A stretch of DNA of 64,000 nucleotides from DASRBO01 sp035653595 (GTDB lineage Bacteria > Actinomycetota > Acidimicrobiia > Acidimicrobiales > JAJPHE01). The stretch covers positions 17,356-81,355 of the forward strand of contig DASRBO010000190.1 in assembly GCA_035653595.1 (NCBI GenBank), given 5' to 3'. The notes beneath the pieces were generated by a model, which saw only the letters and a list, made by a program, of their open reading frames with translations, searched no databases and was not told the DNA's origin. The position numbers and the translations under genes are program-made. This document shows positions 8,721-17,635 of the stretch, one piece after another; the first letter of the stretch is position 1, and each line of letters begins with the position of its first letter.

Positions 8721-10280
8721 TCAGTTGATCCGGCGCCGGCGGCCGGCCCAGAACGGCTCCCGCAGCTCCCGCTTGAGGATCTTGCCCGACGGGTTGCGGG
8801 GCAGCTCGGCGACCAGGTCCACCGAGCGGGGGCACTTGTAGTGGGCCAGGCGGTCGCGGCAGTAGCTGATGATGTCGGCCGCATCCGCTTCGGCGCCCGG
8901 GCGGGGCACCACCATGGCCTTGACCGCCTCCCCCCAACGCTCGTCGGGGACCCCGATCACCGCCACGTCGGCCACGTGGGGGTGGCCGGCCAGGACGTTC
9001 TCGACCTCGGCCGGGTAGATGTTCTCCCCCCCGCTCACGATCATGTCCTTGATGCGGTCGGTGAGGAACACGAAGCCGTCCTCGTCGAGGTAGCCGCCGT
9101 CGCCGGTGCGGAACCAGCCGTCGGTGGTGAAGACCTCGGCGTTGGCCTCGGGACGGTGCCAGTAGCCGACCATGTTCTGCTCCGAACGGGTCCACAGCTC
9201 GCCGATCTCCCCCGGCCGGCGGTCGGTGCCGGTTTCGGGATCGACCACCCGTAGCTCGACCCACGGATAGGGCCGGCCCGCCGAGCGCATGAGGTGCCGC
9301 CGCGGCCCGTCGGGGTCGTGATGGGCGGCGTCGAGCTGGGTGATGGCCCCGGTCGTCTCGGTCAGGCCGTAGACCTGGATCAGGTCGCACCCGAAGGTGC
9401 GTATGGCGTCGTTCAGGGCCTGGTCGGTGATCGGCGAGGCCCCGTAGTGGATCGAGCGCAGGGCGCTGAAGTCGCCGTCGGCGGCGCCGGGCAGGGCGCA
9501 CAGCATCTGCAGCACGGCCGGAACGAGGAAGGCGTTGGTGACCCGTTCCGCCTGGATGGTGCGGAGCAGCTCGGCCGGCACCACCTCCCGCACCAGAACC
9601 GAGCGGGCGCCTCCGCTCATCCCCGCCAGCGCCCAGCCCGATCCCCCGATGTGGAACAGGGGCATGGCCACCAGGTTCACCGACTCCGGATCGAGGCCCC
9701 ACTCCTCCCGCAGCTGCAGGAGCACGCCCAGGTTGTGGTTGCTGAGCATGGCCCCCTTGGGCAGGCCGGTGGTGCCCGAGGTGTAGAGCTGGATGACCAC
9801 CTCCTCGGGGCTGAGCTCGGTCCCGGGGTCGGACTCCGACCCCTCCTCCACCCAGGAGGCGAAGTCCTGGTGGGTCCCGTCGGCGACCAGGGTCACGACC
9901 TCCTTGACCCCCTCCAGCCCGGCCTCGAAGGCCTCGAGCTGGCCGAGGAAGTCCGGTCCGACCACCAGCACCCTGGCCTCGGCATCGTTGACGATGAACT
10001 GCATCTCCTGGGGGGCGAGGCGCCAGTTGACCGGCACGCAGATGGCGCCGATCTTGCCTGCGCCGAAGAGCAGGTCGAAGAACTCGGGCCCGTTCTTGTC
10101 GATCATGGCCACGTGGTCGCCGGCGGAGACCCCGGCTCCGAGCAGGCGCTGGGCCACCCGGCTGGAGCGCCGGTCCAGCTCCGACCAGGTGATGGTGGTC
10201 TCGCCGTAGGTGATCGCCGGCGCCTCCCCGATTTCGGCCCCGTTGTGCCTGACCACCCCGGCCAGTGTCCAGTCGCCCAT
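8721..10280 (-). CDS. Acyl-CoA synthetase (fatty-acid-CoA ligase, FadD-like)
   Basis: A 519-residue ANL-superfamily enzyme that adenylates a carboxylic acid and joins it to CoA. Signature motifs in order are LYTSGTTGLPKG (AMP/phosphate loop), QVYGLTETTG, the WFRTGDGGYLDEDGF hinge region, and PSGKILKREL with the catalytic lysine. Length and style resemble mycobacterial FadD3/FadD13-like enzymes. The exact acid (fatty, steroid-derived or aromatic) cannot be told from sequence. A DHA2 transporter gene lies 75 bases upstream on the same strand and may be co-transcribed. Confidence 0.9.
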   Translation of the reverse strand: MGDWTLAGVVRHNGAEIGEAPAITYGETTITWSELDRRSSRVAQRLLGAGVSAGDHVAMIDKNGPEFFDLLFGAGKIGAICVPVNWRLAPQEMQFIVNDAEARVLVVGPDFLGQLEAFEAGLEGVKEVVTLVADGTHQDFASWVEEGSESDPGTELSPEEVVIQLYTSGTTGLPKGAMLSNHNLGVLLQLREEWGLDPESVNLVAMPLFHIGGSGWALAGMSGGARSVLVREVVPAELLRTIQAERVTNAFLVPAVLQMLCALPGAADGDFSALRSIHYGASPITDQALNDAIRTFGCDLIQVYGLTETTGAITQLDAAHHDPDGPRRHLMRSAGRPYPWVELRVVDPETGTDRRPGEIGELWTRSEQNMVGYWHRPEANAEVFTTDGWFRTGDGGYLDEDGFVFLTDRIKDMIVSGGENIYPAEVENVLAGHPHVADVAVIGVPDERWGEAVKAMVVPRPGAEADAADIISYCRDRLAHYKCPRSVDLVAELPRNPSGKILKRELREPFWAGRRRRIN

Positions 10281-10355
10281 CGCCTTCCCCTCCGTCCTCG
10301 CTCTCCGAACATACCGCCGCCGCCTCGGGCAGGTCCTGGCGCCGGTGCCCGGTGG

Positions 10356-11948
10356 TCAGGCCGGGGCGAGCTCCGAGTCGTCCTCAGGAGCCGGGCGCGG
10401 CCGCGCCGCGATGGTGAACAGGGCCACCAGCCCGGCGGCCAGCAGCATGGCGCCGGAGAGCATGAGGGCGACGTCGAGGCCCTTGGCAAAAGCGTTCTCG
10501 GCGGCGGCGGTGGCCTTGTTGATGACGTTCTGCAGGCTCGGGTTACCCGCCGTGTTCGGGGCGGTGACGTTGCCGGTGGTCAGGGCGTTGATGACGAGCG
10601 AGGCGATGCTGCCCAGGCCCTCGGACCTGAGCTGGTGAATGACGTTGGTGGTGAGCTGACCGTTGACGATCGTCCCGAGGATGGCCACGCCGAACACCGC
10701 TCCCAGCTCGCGGCTCGTGTTGGTCGTCGAGGCCGCCATGCCGGAGCGCCGGGCCGGCACCACCGCCAGGACCGAGCTGGTCACCGGCACGACCGCGATC
10801 CCGAAACCGACCCCGGCCAGGGCGAGCGGCCCGGCCAGGCTTCCGAAGCCGGCCGAGGGGGAGATGACCCCGTCGGTCACCACGATGCCGGCGCCGGCCA
10901 TGACGCATCCGATCACCATCGGCAGCCGGGGCCCGGTGGCCGCCACCCACCGGCCGGCGAAGACCGAGGCCAGGATCATGCCGGCGCTCATGGGCAGGAA
11001 GTCGACGGCGATCCCGTAGGGCGTGGTGCTGGTCAGCAGCAACAGGTACAGGGCGACGAAGAAGAAGATCGAGAAGGTGCCGAAGTAGGCGGCGAAGGAG
11101 ACGAAGTTGGCCCCGGCGAAGGTCGGGTTGCGGAACAGCTCCAGTTGCAGCACCGGGTAGCGGGATCGCCGTTCCACCAGGAGGAAGCCGACCCCGGTCA
11201 CCGCCGAGGCGGCGAACAGCCCGATGATGCCCGGGTTGGAGTAGCCGCTGTTCTCCCCCGATATCACGGCGAAGGTGACACAGACGAGGGCGGCGGAGCC
11301 GAGGAGGAAGCCGGGCACATCCAGCTGGCGCGCTCCGGGGTCGGAGTTCTCCGGAAGCACCAGCCCGGCCACGATGCCGGCCACCGCACCGAAGGCGAGG
11401 TTGAACCAGAACACCAGCCGGAAGCTGGACAGCCCGACCAGGACCCCGCCGATCACCGGCCCCAGGGCGAGGGCGAGGCCGGACACGGCGGCCCAGACCC
11501 CGATCGCCCGGGCCCGCTCGGCCCGGTCGGGGTAGATGTGGCGGATCATGGACAGGGTCCCTGGCTCCGAGGCCGCCGCCCCGATGCCCATCACCACCCG
11601 GCCGGCGATCAGGACACCGGGGGTCGGGGCCACGGCGCCGATCACCGAGCCGGCGCAGAAGATACCGACCCCCGCCAGCATCACCTTCTTGCGCCCGAAG
11701 ATGTCGCTCAGGGTGCCGGCGGTCAGCATCAGGCCGGCGAAGACCAGGGCGTAGCCGTTTACCACCCACTGCAGGGCCGTCACACCGGCATGGATGCGCG
11801 ACTGCACATCGGCGAGGGTCACGCTGATGATCGTGTTGTCGAGGAAGGTCAGGAACAGCAGGGCGCACAGTGAGGCGAGGGCGGCGTCCCTACGGGCCCC
11901 GGTCAAGCCGGAGCCGACGTCGGCTCCGGCGCTGTCGCCCTGCGCCAT
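10356..11948 (-). CDS. MFS transporter, DHA2 (EmrB/QacA) family, 14 TM
   Basis: A 530-residue integral membrane protein with about 14 hydrophobic segments. DHA2 hallmarks are FLDNTIISVTL in TM1 (motif D1), GTLSDIFGRKKVM (motif A) and a GPVIGGVLVG motif C-like antiporter stretch in TM5. Family members are proton-driven exporters of drugs or amphiphiles. The tail is short and acidic. It lies between a flippase gene (57 bases upstream) and an acyl-CoA ligase gene on the same strand, suggesting envelope or lipid export, but the substrate is unknown. Confidence 0.88.
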   Translation of the reverse strand: MAQGDSAGADVGSGLTGARRDAALASLCALLFLTFLDNTIISVTLADVQSRIHAGVTALQWVVNGYALVFAGLMLTAGTLSDIFGRKKVMLAGVGIFCAGSVIGAVAPTPGVLIAGRVVMGIGAAASEPGTLSMIRHIYPDRAERARAIGVWAAVSGLALALGPVIGGVLVGLSSFRLVFWFNLAFGAVAGIVAGLVLPENSDPGARQLDVPGFLLGSAALVCVTFAVISGENSGYSNPGIIGLFAASAVTGVGFLLVERRSRYPVLQLELFRNPTFAGANFVSFAAYFGTFSIFFFVALYLLLLTSTTPYGIAVDFLPMSAGMILASVFAGRWVAATGPRLPMVIGCVMAGAGIVVTDGVISPSAGFGSLAGPLALAGVGFGIAVVPVTSSVLAVVPARRSGMAASTTNTSRELGAVFGVAILGTIVNGQLTTNVIHQLRSEGLGSIASLVINALTTGNVTAPNTAGNPSLQNVINKATAAAENAFAKGLDVALMLSGAMLLAAGLVALFTIAARPRPAPEDDSELAPA

Positions 11949-12005
11949 GCCCCCAGTTTTACGGGGACGCCGTGTCGGGGCGCGGATCGGCGCCCGGCCG
12001 TGCCC

Positions 12006-13463
12006 TCAGGCGGCGGTGGCCGACACCCGTCGGGTCAGCTGGGCCATGGCGGTCAGGTCGGCCCGGTTGACGGCCCCGGTGAGAAGGGCGGCCACCGGGA
12101 AGCCGACCACGCCCAGGGCAATCTGGGCCAGGGGCGAGAAGAGGTAGCCCGGGGCCATCGCCGCCGCCGTCAGCAGTCCGGCCAGCAGGGTGCGGGAGAG
12201 CCGCCGCCACGGCCACTGCAGCCCCAGGTTCACCCTGACCGCCCGGGCCAACCAGGCCGCCGACACCAGCTCCCCGGCGCTGGTCGCCGCGGCCGCCCCG
12301 GTGTAGGACAACGGCGGGATCAGGACCACGTCGAGCAGGACGTTGAGCACCAGCACCCCGATGGCGATGCGCAGGAGCTTGGTCTGGAGGTGGGCGTTGT
12401 ACATCACCCCCGACAGCACCGTGCCCACCAGGATGAGGCCGGCGGCCGGGGCGAGGATGGCGAGGGTGACCCCGGCGCCCCGGTACTGGCGGAACGAGTG
12501 CAGGTGGGGCACCAGCCGCCAAGCCGCCATGCTTCCCCCCACCGTCACCCAGACCCCGGGGAGGGTGATGAGGTGCACGACCGTGGCGTAGCGGCGGGCC
12601 AGGACCTCGCGCCCCGCCGACCAGCTGCGGGCGAAGATGGGGTTGAGGACGGTCATCAACAGCCCCGGGAAGACCCCGACGGTGTCGACGAAGCGGTAGC
12701 CGGCGCCGAACTGTCCCACCGCCGCGCTCGACTGCAGCCGGGCGAGGATGAACACGCCGAGCCGGTAGTAGAGCCCGGTCACCACGGCGGCGGCCCCCAG
12801 GGGGGCGGCCACCCGGACCAGTGACCACCACCGGGCCGGCCGGGGCGTCCAGTCGAAGCGCCCCAGGGCGAGGGCCCGGGCCGCCACGATCATCAGGGCG
12901 ACCCCGTTGACCCCCACATAGAGCCATACGAAGGAGATGGCCCCGGCGTGGGCGTGGGCCAGCACGCTCACCCCGGCCACCAGGCACACCGCCTCGGCCA
13001 GGTTCGCCAGGGCGACCCAGGCCAGGCGGAGCCTCACCTCCAGCACCACCTGCAGCGACTGGAGGGCGTAGATCAGGACCAGCACCGAGGCCGCCACCCC
13101 GGCGCGGACGGAGGCGGCCGGGTAGCCGATGAGGGGCAGGGCGACCAGCACGGCGAGGTAGCAGAGGCCGGCAGCGCTGGCCCTGACGTAGAGCAGGTTG
13201 GGCACCATCCACCGCTCGCGGTGAGGGTCCTGGGCCACCTCGCGGGTGACGGTCGTCTTGAACCCGAAGTCGGCGAAGGGCTGGACCAGGTCGGGAACCG
13301 CCACCGCGAACACGTAGACACCGAAGCGGGCGGGGCCCAGATGGGCGGCGATGACGGCGAAGGCCGCCAGGTGCAGGCCGGTGGTGACCGCCTGGGCGAC
13401 GGTCAGGTAGGAGACGTTGCGGGCCGCCGGGCCGCCGACCCGCCCGTCGAGAACGGCGGCCAC
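12006..13463 (-). CDS. Wzx/MurJ-like polysaccharide or lipid flippase
   Basis: About 485 residues with 12-14 hydrophobic helices, starting with NVSYLTVAQAVTTGLHLAAF and an FGVYVFAVAVPDL segment, the pattern of the polysaccharide biosynthesis (Wzx, MATE-like) flippases. These move undecaprenyl-linked glycans across the membrane. No other polysaccharide genes are nearby, so it is an orphan. The frame stays open upstream into the esterase gene, where it is a shadow. GTG 13463 is my choice of start because it is the first start codon after the esterase stop, but no clear ribosome site precedes it. Confidence 0.78.
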   Translation of the reverse strand: MAAVLDGRVGGPAARNVSYLTVAQAVTTGLHLAAFAVIAAHLGPARFGVYVFAVAVPDLVQPFADFGFKTTVTREVAQDPHRERWMVPNLLYVRASAAGLCYLAVLVALPLIGYPAASVRAGVAASVLVLIYALQSLQVVLEVRLRLAWVALANLAEAVCLVAGVSVLAHAHAGAISFVWLYVGVNGVALMIVAARALALGRFDWTPRPARWWSLVRVAAPLGAAAVVTGLYYRLGVFILARLQSSAAVGQFGAGYRFVDTVGVFPGLLMTVLNPIFARSWSAGREVLARRYATVVHLITLPGVWVTVGGSMAAWRLVPHLHSFRQYRGAGVTLAILAPAAGLILVGTVLSGVMYNAHLQTKLLRIAIGVLVLNVLLDVVLIPPLSYTGAAAATSAGELVSAAWLARAVRVNLGLQWPWRRLSRTLLAGLLTAAAMAPGYLFSPLAQIALGVVGFPVAALLTGAVNRADLTAMAQLTRRVSATAA

Positions 13464-13540
13464 CGAGGAGGCATCCGCCGACGGGCTCGGCGGCCGCTCG
13501 GTCGCCCGGACGACCGAGCCGGAACCGGGGTCTTCCCCGG

Positions 13541-14476
13541 TCAGCCGCCCAACGCCGAGCGCAGGGCTACGGCGCACTCCTGAATGGCCTCGGCCCCCTG
13601 AGGCACCACGCCGGCCAGCTGGAGGAAGACGTGGGCCATCCCGTCGTAGCGGTGGACCTTGGCGGTGACCCCCGCCTCCTCGAGGCGGCGGCCATAGGCC
13701 TCCCCTTCGTCGCGCAGGGGATCGCACTCGGCCGTCAGGATCAGGGCCGGCGGCAGACCGCTCAGGTCGGGCGCCGACAGGGGCGACAGCCGGGGGTCGG
13801 AGGCGTCGGCCTGTCCGCCGGTGTAGTGCTGGAAGAACCACTCCATGGTCCGCCGGGTGAGGAACGGGCCCTCGGCGTTCTCCGTGATGGACGGGTGCTC
13901 GAGGCTGGCGTCGAGGGTCGGGTAGATGAGCAGCTGGAAGGCGATGTCCGGGCCGCCCTCGAGACGAGCCCGCTGGGAGGTGACCGCCACCAGGTTGCCG
14001 CCGGCGCTGTCGCCGGCGAGGGCCAGACGGGAGGTGTCCGATCCCAACTCCTCCCCGTTGGCGGCGACCCAGGAGGTGGCGGCCCAGGCGTCGTCCGCGG
14101 CGGACGGGAAGGGGTTCTCCGGAGCCAGCCGGTAGTCGACCGCCACGGTGACGGCCGGGGTCAGGGCGGCCAGGTGGCGGGCCAGTGGGTCGTGGCTGTC
14201 GAGGCTTCCGATGACCCAGCCACCGCCGTGGAAGAACACGACCGTCGGGAACGGACCGTCACCCTGGGGCCGGTAGACGCGGATCGGGATCTCACCGGCC
14301 GGGCCCGGGATGCTGCGGTCCACCACCGAGGCCAGCTCGGGGGCGGTGCCCCCGAAGGCGGCGATGGCGTCGTAGCCCTGCCGGGCCTCCTCGACGCTGA
14401 GCTGGGAGACATCGCGGCCTTCACCCGACTGGCGGTTGGCGTTGGCGATGGCCTGCAGGACCGGATCAAGAGGCAT
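13541..14476 (-). CDS. Alpha/beta hydrolase, hormone-sensitive-lipase (HSL) type esterase
   Basis: A 311-residue esterase/lipase. The HSL-family oxyanion motif FFHGGGW and nucleophile motif GDSAGG are both present. The catalytic His is likely in DGMAHVF near the C-terminus and the Asp in TAECDPL. Family enzymes hydrolyse short- to medium-chain esters in the cytoplasm. ATG 14476 was chosen over TTG 14482, two codons earlier. There is no signal peptide. It is the first gene of the minus-strand series running into the flippase, DHA2 transporter and acyl-CoA ligase. Confidence 0.9.
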   Translation of the reverse strand: MPLDPVLQAIANANRQSGEGRDVSQLSVEEARQGYDAIAAFGGTAPELASVVDRSIPGPAGEIPIRVYRPQGDGPFPTVVFFHGGGWVIGSLDSHDPLARHLAALTPAVTVAVDYRLAPENPFPSAADDAWAATSWVAANGEELGSDTSRLALAGDSAGGNLVAVTSQRARLEGGPDIAFQLLIYPTLDASLEHPSITENAEGPFLTRRTMEWFFQHYTGGQADASDPRLSPLSAPDLSGLPPALILTAECDPLRDEGEAYGRRLEEAGVTAKVHRYDGMAHVFLQLAGVVPQGAEAIQECAVALRSALGG

Positions 14477-14547
14477 CGTCAAAATCTACGACCGGGCCGC
14501 CGTCGCTGTCAGTCCGGCGGTGCCAGGCGGTTCGGCCCGGAACCGCC

Positions 14548-15513
14548 TCAGAGCCCGGCCAGGAACTCGATGAGCAGCCGGTTGACCTCGTCGGCCCGCT
14601 CCTGCTGGACCCAGTGCCCGCATCCGGGCAGGACGTGGCTGGCCCGCAGGCCGGGCAAGGTGTCGGGGAACCGGGCGATGGCCCCGGCCCCCCACACCGT
14701 CGGCCCGTCCCGATCGCCTCCGATGAACAGGCTCGGACACGTGATGGGCCGCCCCCGGAAGGCGGCGAGGTCCTCCCAGTCGCGCTGCATGTTCCGGTAG
14801 CGGTTGAGGCCGCCGGTGAGCCCGGTGCGCTCGAACTCGGCCACGTAGTACTCGAGATCGTGGTCGGGCATCCACGTCGGCATCCGCTCGGGTACGACCA
14901 GGCGCTCGCGCAGGGTCCCGCCCCGGCTGACCGTCGCCATGGTCCGCCCGGCCGCCGGGGGCGGGGCGTCGCCCGAGGCGGTGTAGTAGAAGCCGGTGAC
15001 CCAGGAACGGACGTCGGGCTCGATCTCCGCCTCGGCCCGCCCGGGCTCCTGGAAGTACTCGATGTAGAACTCGTCGTCACCGGCCAGGCGGCGGAAGCCC
15101 TCAAACGGCGGCATCGGCGCCGGTGGGGTGTACGGGACGCTGAGCAGCACCAGGGCCTTGAACAGATCGGGGCGCAGGAGGCACGAGCTGGAGGCGATCG
15201 GCGAGCCCCAGTCGTGACCGACGATCACCGCGCTGGTCTGGCCCAGCTCCTCGACCACGGCCACGTTGTCGGCCACGTGGCGCACCATCCGGTACTCCTC
15301 CAGCGCGGCCGGCTTGGACGACCGGCCGTAGCCGCGCACGTCGAGGGCGACCGCCCGGTAGCCGGCCGAGGCCAGGGCGTCGAGCTGGTGACGCCACGAG
15401 TACCAGGACTCCGGGAAGCCGTGCACCAGCAGCACCATGGGCCCCTCGCCGGCTTCGGCCACATGGATGCGGAGCCCGTCCCGGCGGATGACTCGGTGAG
15501 TGGTGGCGGTCAT
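14548..15513 (-). CDS. Epoxide hydrolase-like alpha/beta hydrolase
   Basis: A 321-residue alpha/beta-hydrolase. HGFPESWYSWRHQ carries the oxyanion HGxP motif, and GHDWGSPIA provides the nucleophilic Asp, both typical of soluble epoxide hydrolases and haloalkane dehalogenases. The closing His lies in PGCGHWVQQE. The cap domain contains tyrosines that could activate an epoxide. It probably detoxifies or degrades an epoxide in the cytoplasm. The next gene on the same strand is another alpha/beta hydrolase about 70 bases away. Confidence 0.87.
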   Translation of the reverse strand: MTATTHRVIRRDGLRIHVAEAGEGPMVLLVHGFPESWYSWRHQLDALASAGYRAVALDVRGYGRSSKPAALEEYRMVRHVADNVAVVEELGQTSAVIVGHDWGSPIASSSCLLRPDLFKALVLLSVPYTPPAPMPPFEGFRRLAGDDEFYIEYFQEPGRAEAEIEPDVRSWVTGFYYTASGDAPPPAAGRTMATVSRGGTLRERLVVPERMPTWMPDHDLEYYVAEFERTGLTGGLNRYRNMQRDWEDLAAFRGRPITCPSLFIGGDRDGPTVWGAGAIARFPDTLPGLRASHVLPGCGHWVQQERADEVNRLLIEFLAGL

Positions 15514-15583
15514 GGCCTGCAGTCTGGCCGGAGTGCCCGGCCCGATCCACCGGTCGCCCGCAACCCGCCCGTAACATCACCGC

Positions 15584-15796
15584 ATGCTGCTGCTGACGGT
15601 CTCGCACCACACCGCTCTCCGTCTGGGCGAGGCGGGTGCCCTGCTCGCCGCCCTCGGCGCCTTCGCCCTCCTGGTCTTGAGCCTGGCGAGCCGGGGCCCC
15701 ACCGCCGGCGGCGGGCCCGCCGCCGTCCGGCCGGTTGCCTACGCCCTGATGACGGCCGGCTTCGTGCTGCAGATCTTCGCCTTCCACTGGAACTGA
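15584..15796 (+). CDS. Small two-TM membrane protein, 70 residues
   Basis: A 70-residue protein with two hydrophobic helices (about residues 18-37 and 50-67) joined by a short Gly/Ala/Arg linker. It starts at ATG 15584, 70 bases from the divergent epoxide-hydrolase-like gene. No ribosome site stands out. No family is recognised. A strong palindrome follows the stop directly, suggesting a single-gene transcript. Confidence 0.55.
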   Translation: MLLLTVSHHTALRLGEAGALLAALGAFALLVLSLASRGPTAGGGPAAVRPVAYALMTAGFVLQIFAFHWN

Positions 15797-15814
15797 CCGA
15801 CCGGCGCCGGTCGG
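15797..15814 (+). terminator. Palindromic hairpin after the small membrane protein gene
   Basis: CCGACCGGCGCCGGTCGG is a perfect 18-base palindrome starting at the base after the TGA. The 14-base sequence CCGGCGCCGGTCGG recurs at 15825-15838. It may be an intrinsic terminator, but no T-run follows. Confidence 0.4.
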
Positions 15815-15940
15815 CATGGCGGCCCCGGCGCCGGTCGGAGAGTGCGGTCCCCCACCGGGTCCAACGGCCCTGGGCCGGATGGGCGCCGGCGGGCCCCGGC
15901 GTGTCATCATTTGCGTACCGAGGCTGAGGGAGCTCTCCGC

Positions 15941-17635
15941 ATGCACGACCTGGTGATTCGCGGCGCCGTAATCGTCGACGGGACCGGAGCCGCCCCGTAC
16001 TCCGGCGATGTGGCCATCGACGGAGAGCGAATCTCCGCCGTCGGCGAGGTCCCCGAGCGGGGCCGGCGCGAGATCGCCGCCGACGGGCTGCTGCTGGCGC
16101 CGGGGTGGGTGGACGTGCACACCCACTACGACGGCCAGGCCACCTGGGATCCGGACATGACGCCCTCGTCCTGGCACGGGGTCACCACCGTGGTCATGGG
16201 CAACTGCGGGGTCGGCTTCGCCCCCGCCCGGCGCGACGGCCACACCTTCCTCATCGAGCTGATGGAGGGGGTCGAGGACATACCGGGGACGGCTCTGCAC
16301 GAGGGCATCGACTGGAGATGGGAGACCTTCCCCGAGTACCTCGACGCCCTCGACGCAAAGGCCCGGGTCCTCGACGTGGCCGCCCAGGTCCCCCACGCCG
16401 CCGTGCGCGCCTACGTCATGGGCGAGAGGGCCCACGAGGACGCCACCGTCGACGAGGTGGAGTCGATGCGCAAGGTGGTCCAGATGGCGATGGAGGCGGG
16501 AGCGGCCGGCTTCACGACCTCCCGTACCGCCCTGCACCGCTCACGTCACGGCCTGGTCCCCGGAACAACCGCCCCGTCCGACGAGCTCCTCGCCATCGCC
16601 GACGGGGTGGCGGCCGCCGGCCACGGAGTGTTCCAGCTGATCTCCGACCAGGCCGCCAGCGAGGCGGAGAGGGCGATGATGCTGGAGATCGCCCGCCGCA
16701 CCGGGGGCACCGTCACCTACACCCTGGCCCAGACCCCCTTCGACCCCTACGCCTACCGGCACGCCCTCGACGACGCCGCCAGCCTGCAGGCGTCCGGGCT
16801 CCGGATCGTGCCCCAGGTGTCCTGCCGGCCCACGGGCATGTTGTTCGGCCTGCAGTCCTCGTTGCATCCGTTCATAACCCACCCGACCTACCGGGCCGTT
16901 GCCGACCTGCCCATAGACGAGCGGGTGGCCGAGCTGCGCCGCAGCGAGGTCAGGGACCGCCTGCTGGCGGAGGAGCCCGCCACCGACAGCGCCGTGGCCC
17001 GGCTGCTCATCTCCCGCTGGGACCAGATCTTCCCTCTGGGCGACCCCCCCGACTACGAGCCCGCCCCCGACCAGAGCGTGGCGGCGGTGGCGGCGGCCCA
17101 GGGTCGGCGCCCGGAGGAGATCGCCCTCGACTGGCTGCTCGAGCAGGACGGCCGGGCCCTCCTCTTCGCCCCCCTGGCCAGCTATGTGCACGGCACCCAC
17201 GACGCCCTGCGGGAGATGATGGTCCATCCCACCACCGTGCTTGGCCTGAGCGACGGCGGCGCCCACTGCGGGCTCATCTGCGACGCCAGCATGACGACCT
17301 TCCTTCTCACCCACTGGGCCCGCGACCGCCATCGCGGCGAGCGCATCCCGGTCGAGACCGCCGTCCATCTCCAGACCGGGCGCACCGCTGAGGTGTACGG
17401 CCTGACCGACCGGGGCGTGATCAGCCCTGGCAAGCGGGCCGACCTCAACCTGATCGACTTCGACAACCTCCGACTGCACCCGCCGCGGATGGTCTTCGAC
17501 CTTCCCGCCGGCGGGCGGCGCCTGGTCCAGGAGGTCGACGGCTACGTCAACACCGTCGTCGCCGGCCAGGTCACCTTCGAGCGCTCGGAGCCGACCGGGG
17601 CCCGCCCGGGGCGCCTGGTGCGCTTCCCCCGCTGA
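15941..17635 (+). CDS. Amidohydrolase, N-acyl-D-amino-acid deacylase family
   Basis: A 564-residue metal-dependent amidohydrolase. The N-terminal beta-strands flank the metal motif DVHTHYDGQ (His60, His62). NCGVGFAP and a late GLSDGGAHCG follow, the pattern of D-aminoacylase/dihydroorotase-like subtype III enzymes. These typically remove an acyl group from N-acyl-D-amino acids. In uncharacterised actinobacterial members the substrate is often unknown. ATG 15941 is chosen because GAGGGAG lies about 8 bases upstream. The stop overlaps the next amidohydrolase start (TGATG), so the two are coupled. Confidence 0.88.
   Translation: MHDLVIRGAVIVDGTGAAPYSGDVAIDGERISAVGEVPERGRREIAADGLLLAPGWVDVHTHYDGQATWDPDMTPSSWHGVTTVVMGNCGVGFAPARRDGHTFLIELMEGVEDIPGTALHEGIDWRWETFPEYLDALDAKARVLDVAAQVPHAAVRAYVMGERAHEDATVDEVESMRKVVQMAMEAGAAGFTTSRTALHRSRHGLVPGTTAPSDELLAIADGVAAAGHGVFQLISDQAASEAERAMMLEIARRTGGTVTYTLAQTPFDPYAYRHALDDAASLQASGLRIVPQVSCRPTGMLFGLQSSLHPFITHPTYRAVADLPIDERVAELRRSEVRDRLLAEEPATDSAVARLLISRWDQIFPLGDPPDYEPAPDQSVAAVAAAQGRRPEEIALDWLLEQDGRALLFAPLASYVHGTHDALREMMVHPTTVLGLSDGGAHCGLICDASMTTFLLTHWARDRHRGERIPVETAVHLQTGRTAEVYGLTDRGVISPGKRADLNLIDFDNLRLHPPRMVFDLPAGGRRLVQEVDGYVNTVVAGQVTFERSEPTGARPGRLVRFPR

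Noticed and set aside
9294..11873. Plus-strand frame of 859 codons
   Set aside because: A shadow of the acyl-CoA ligase and DHA2 transporter genes, made of Gly/His/Asp-rich low-complexity sequence.
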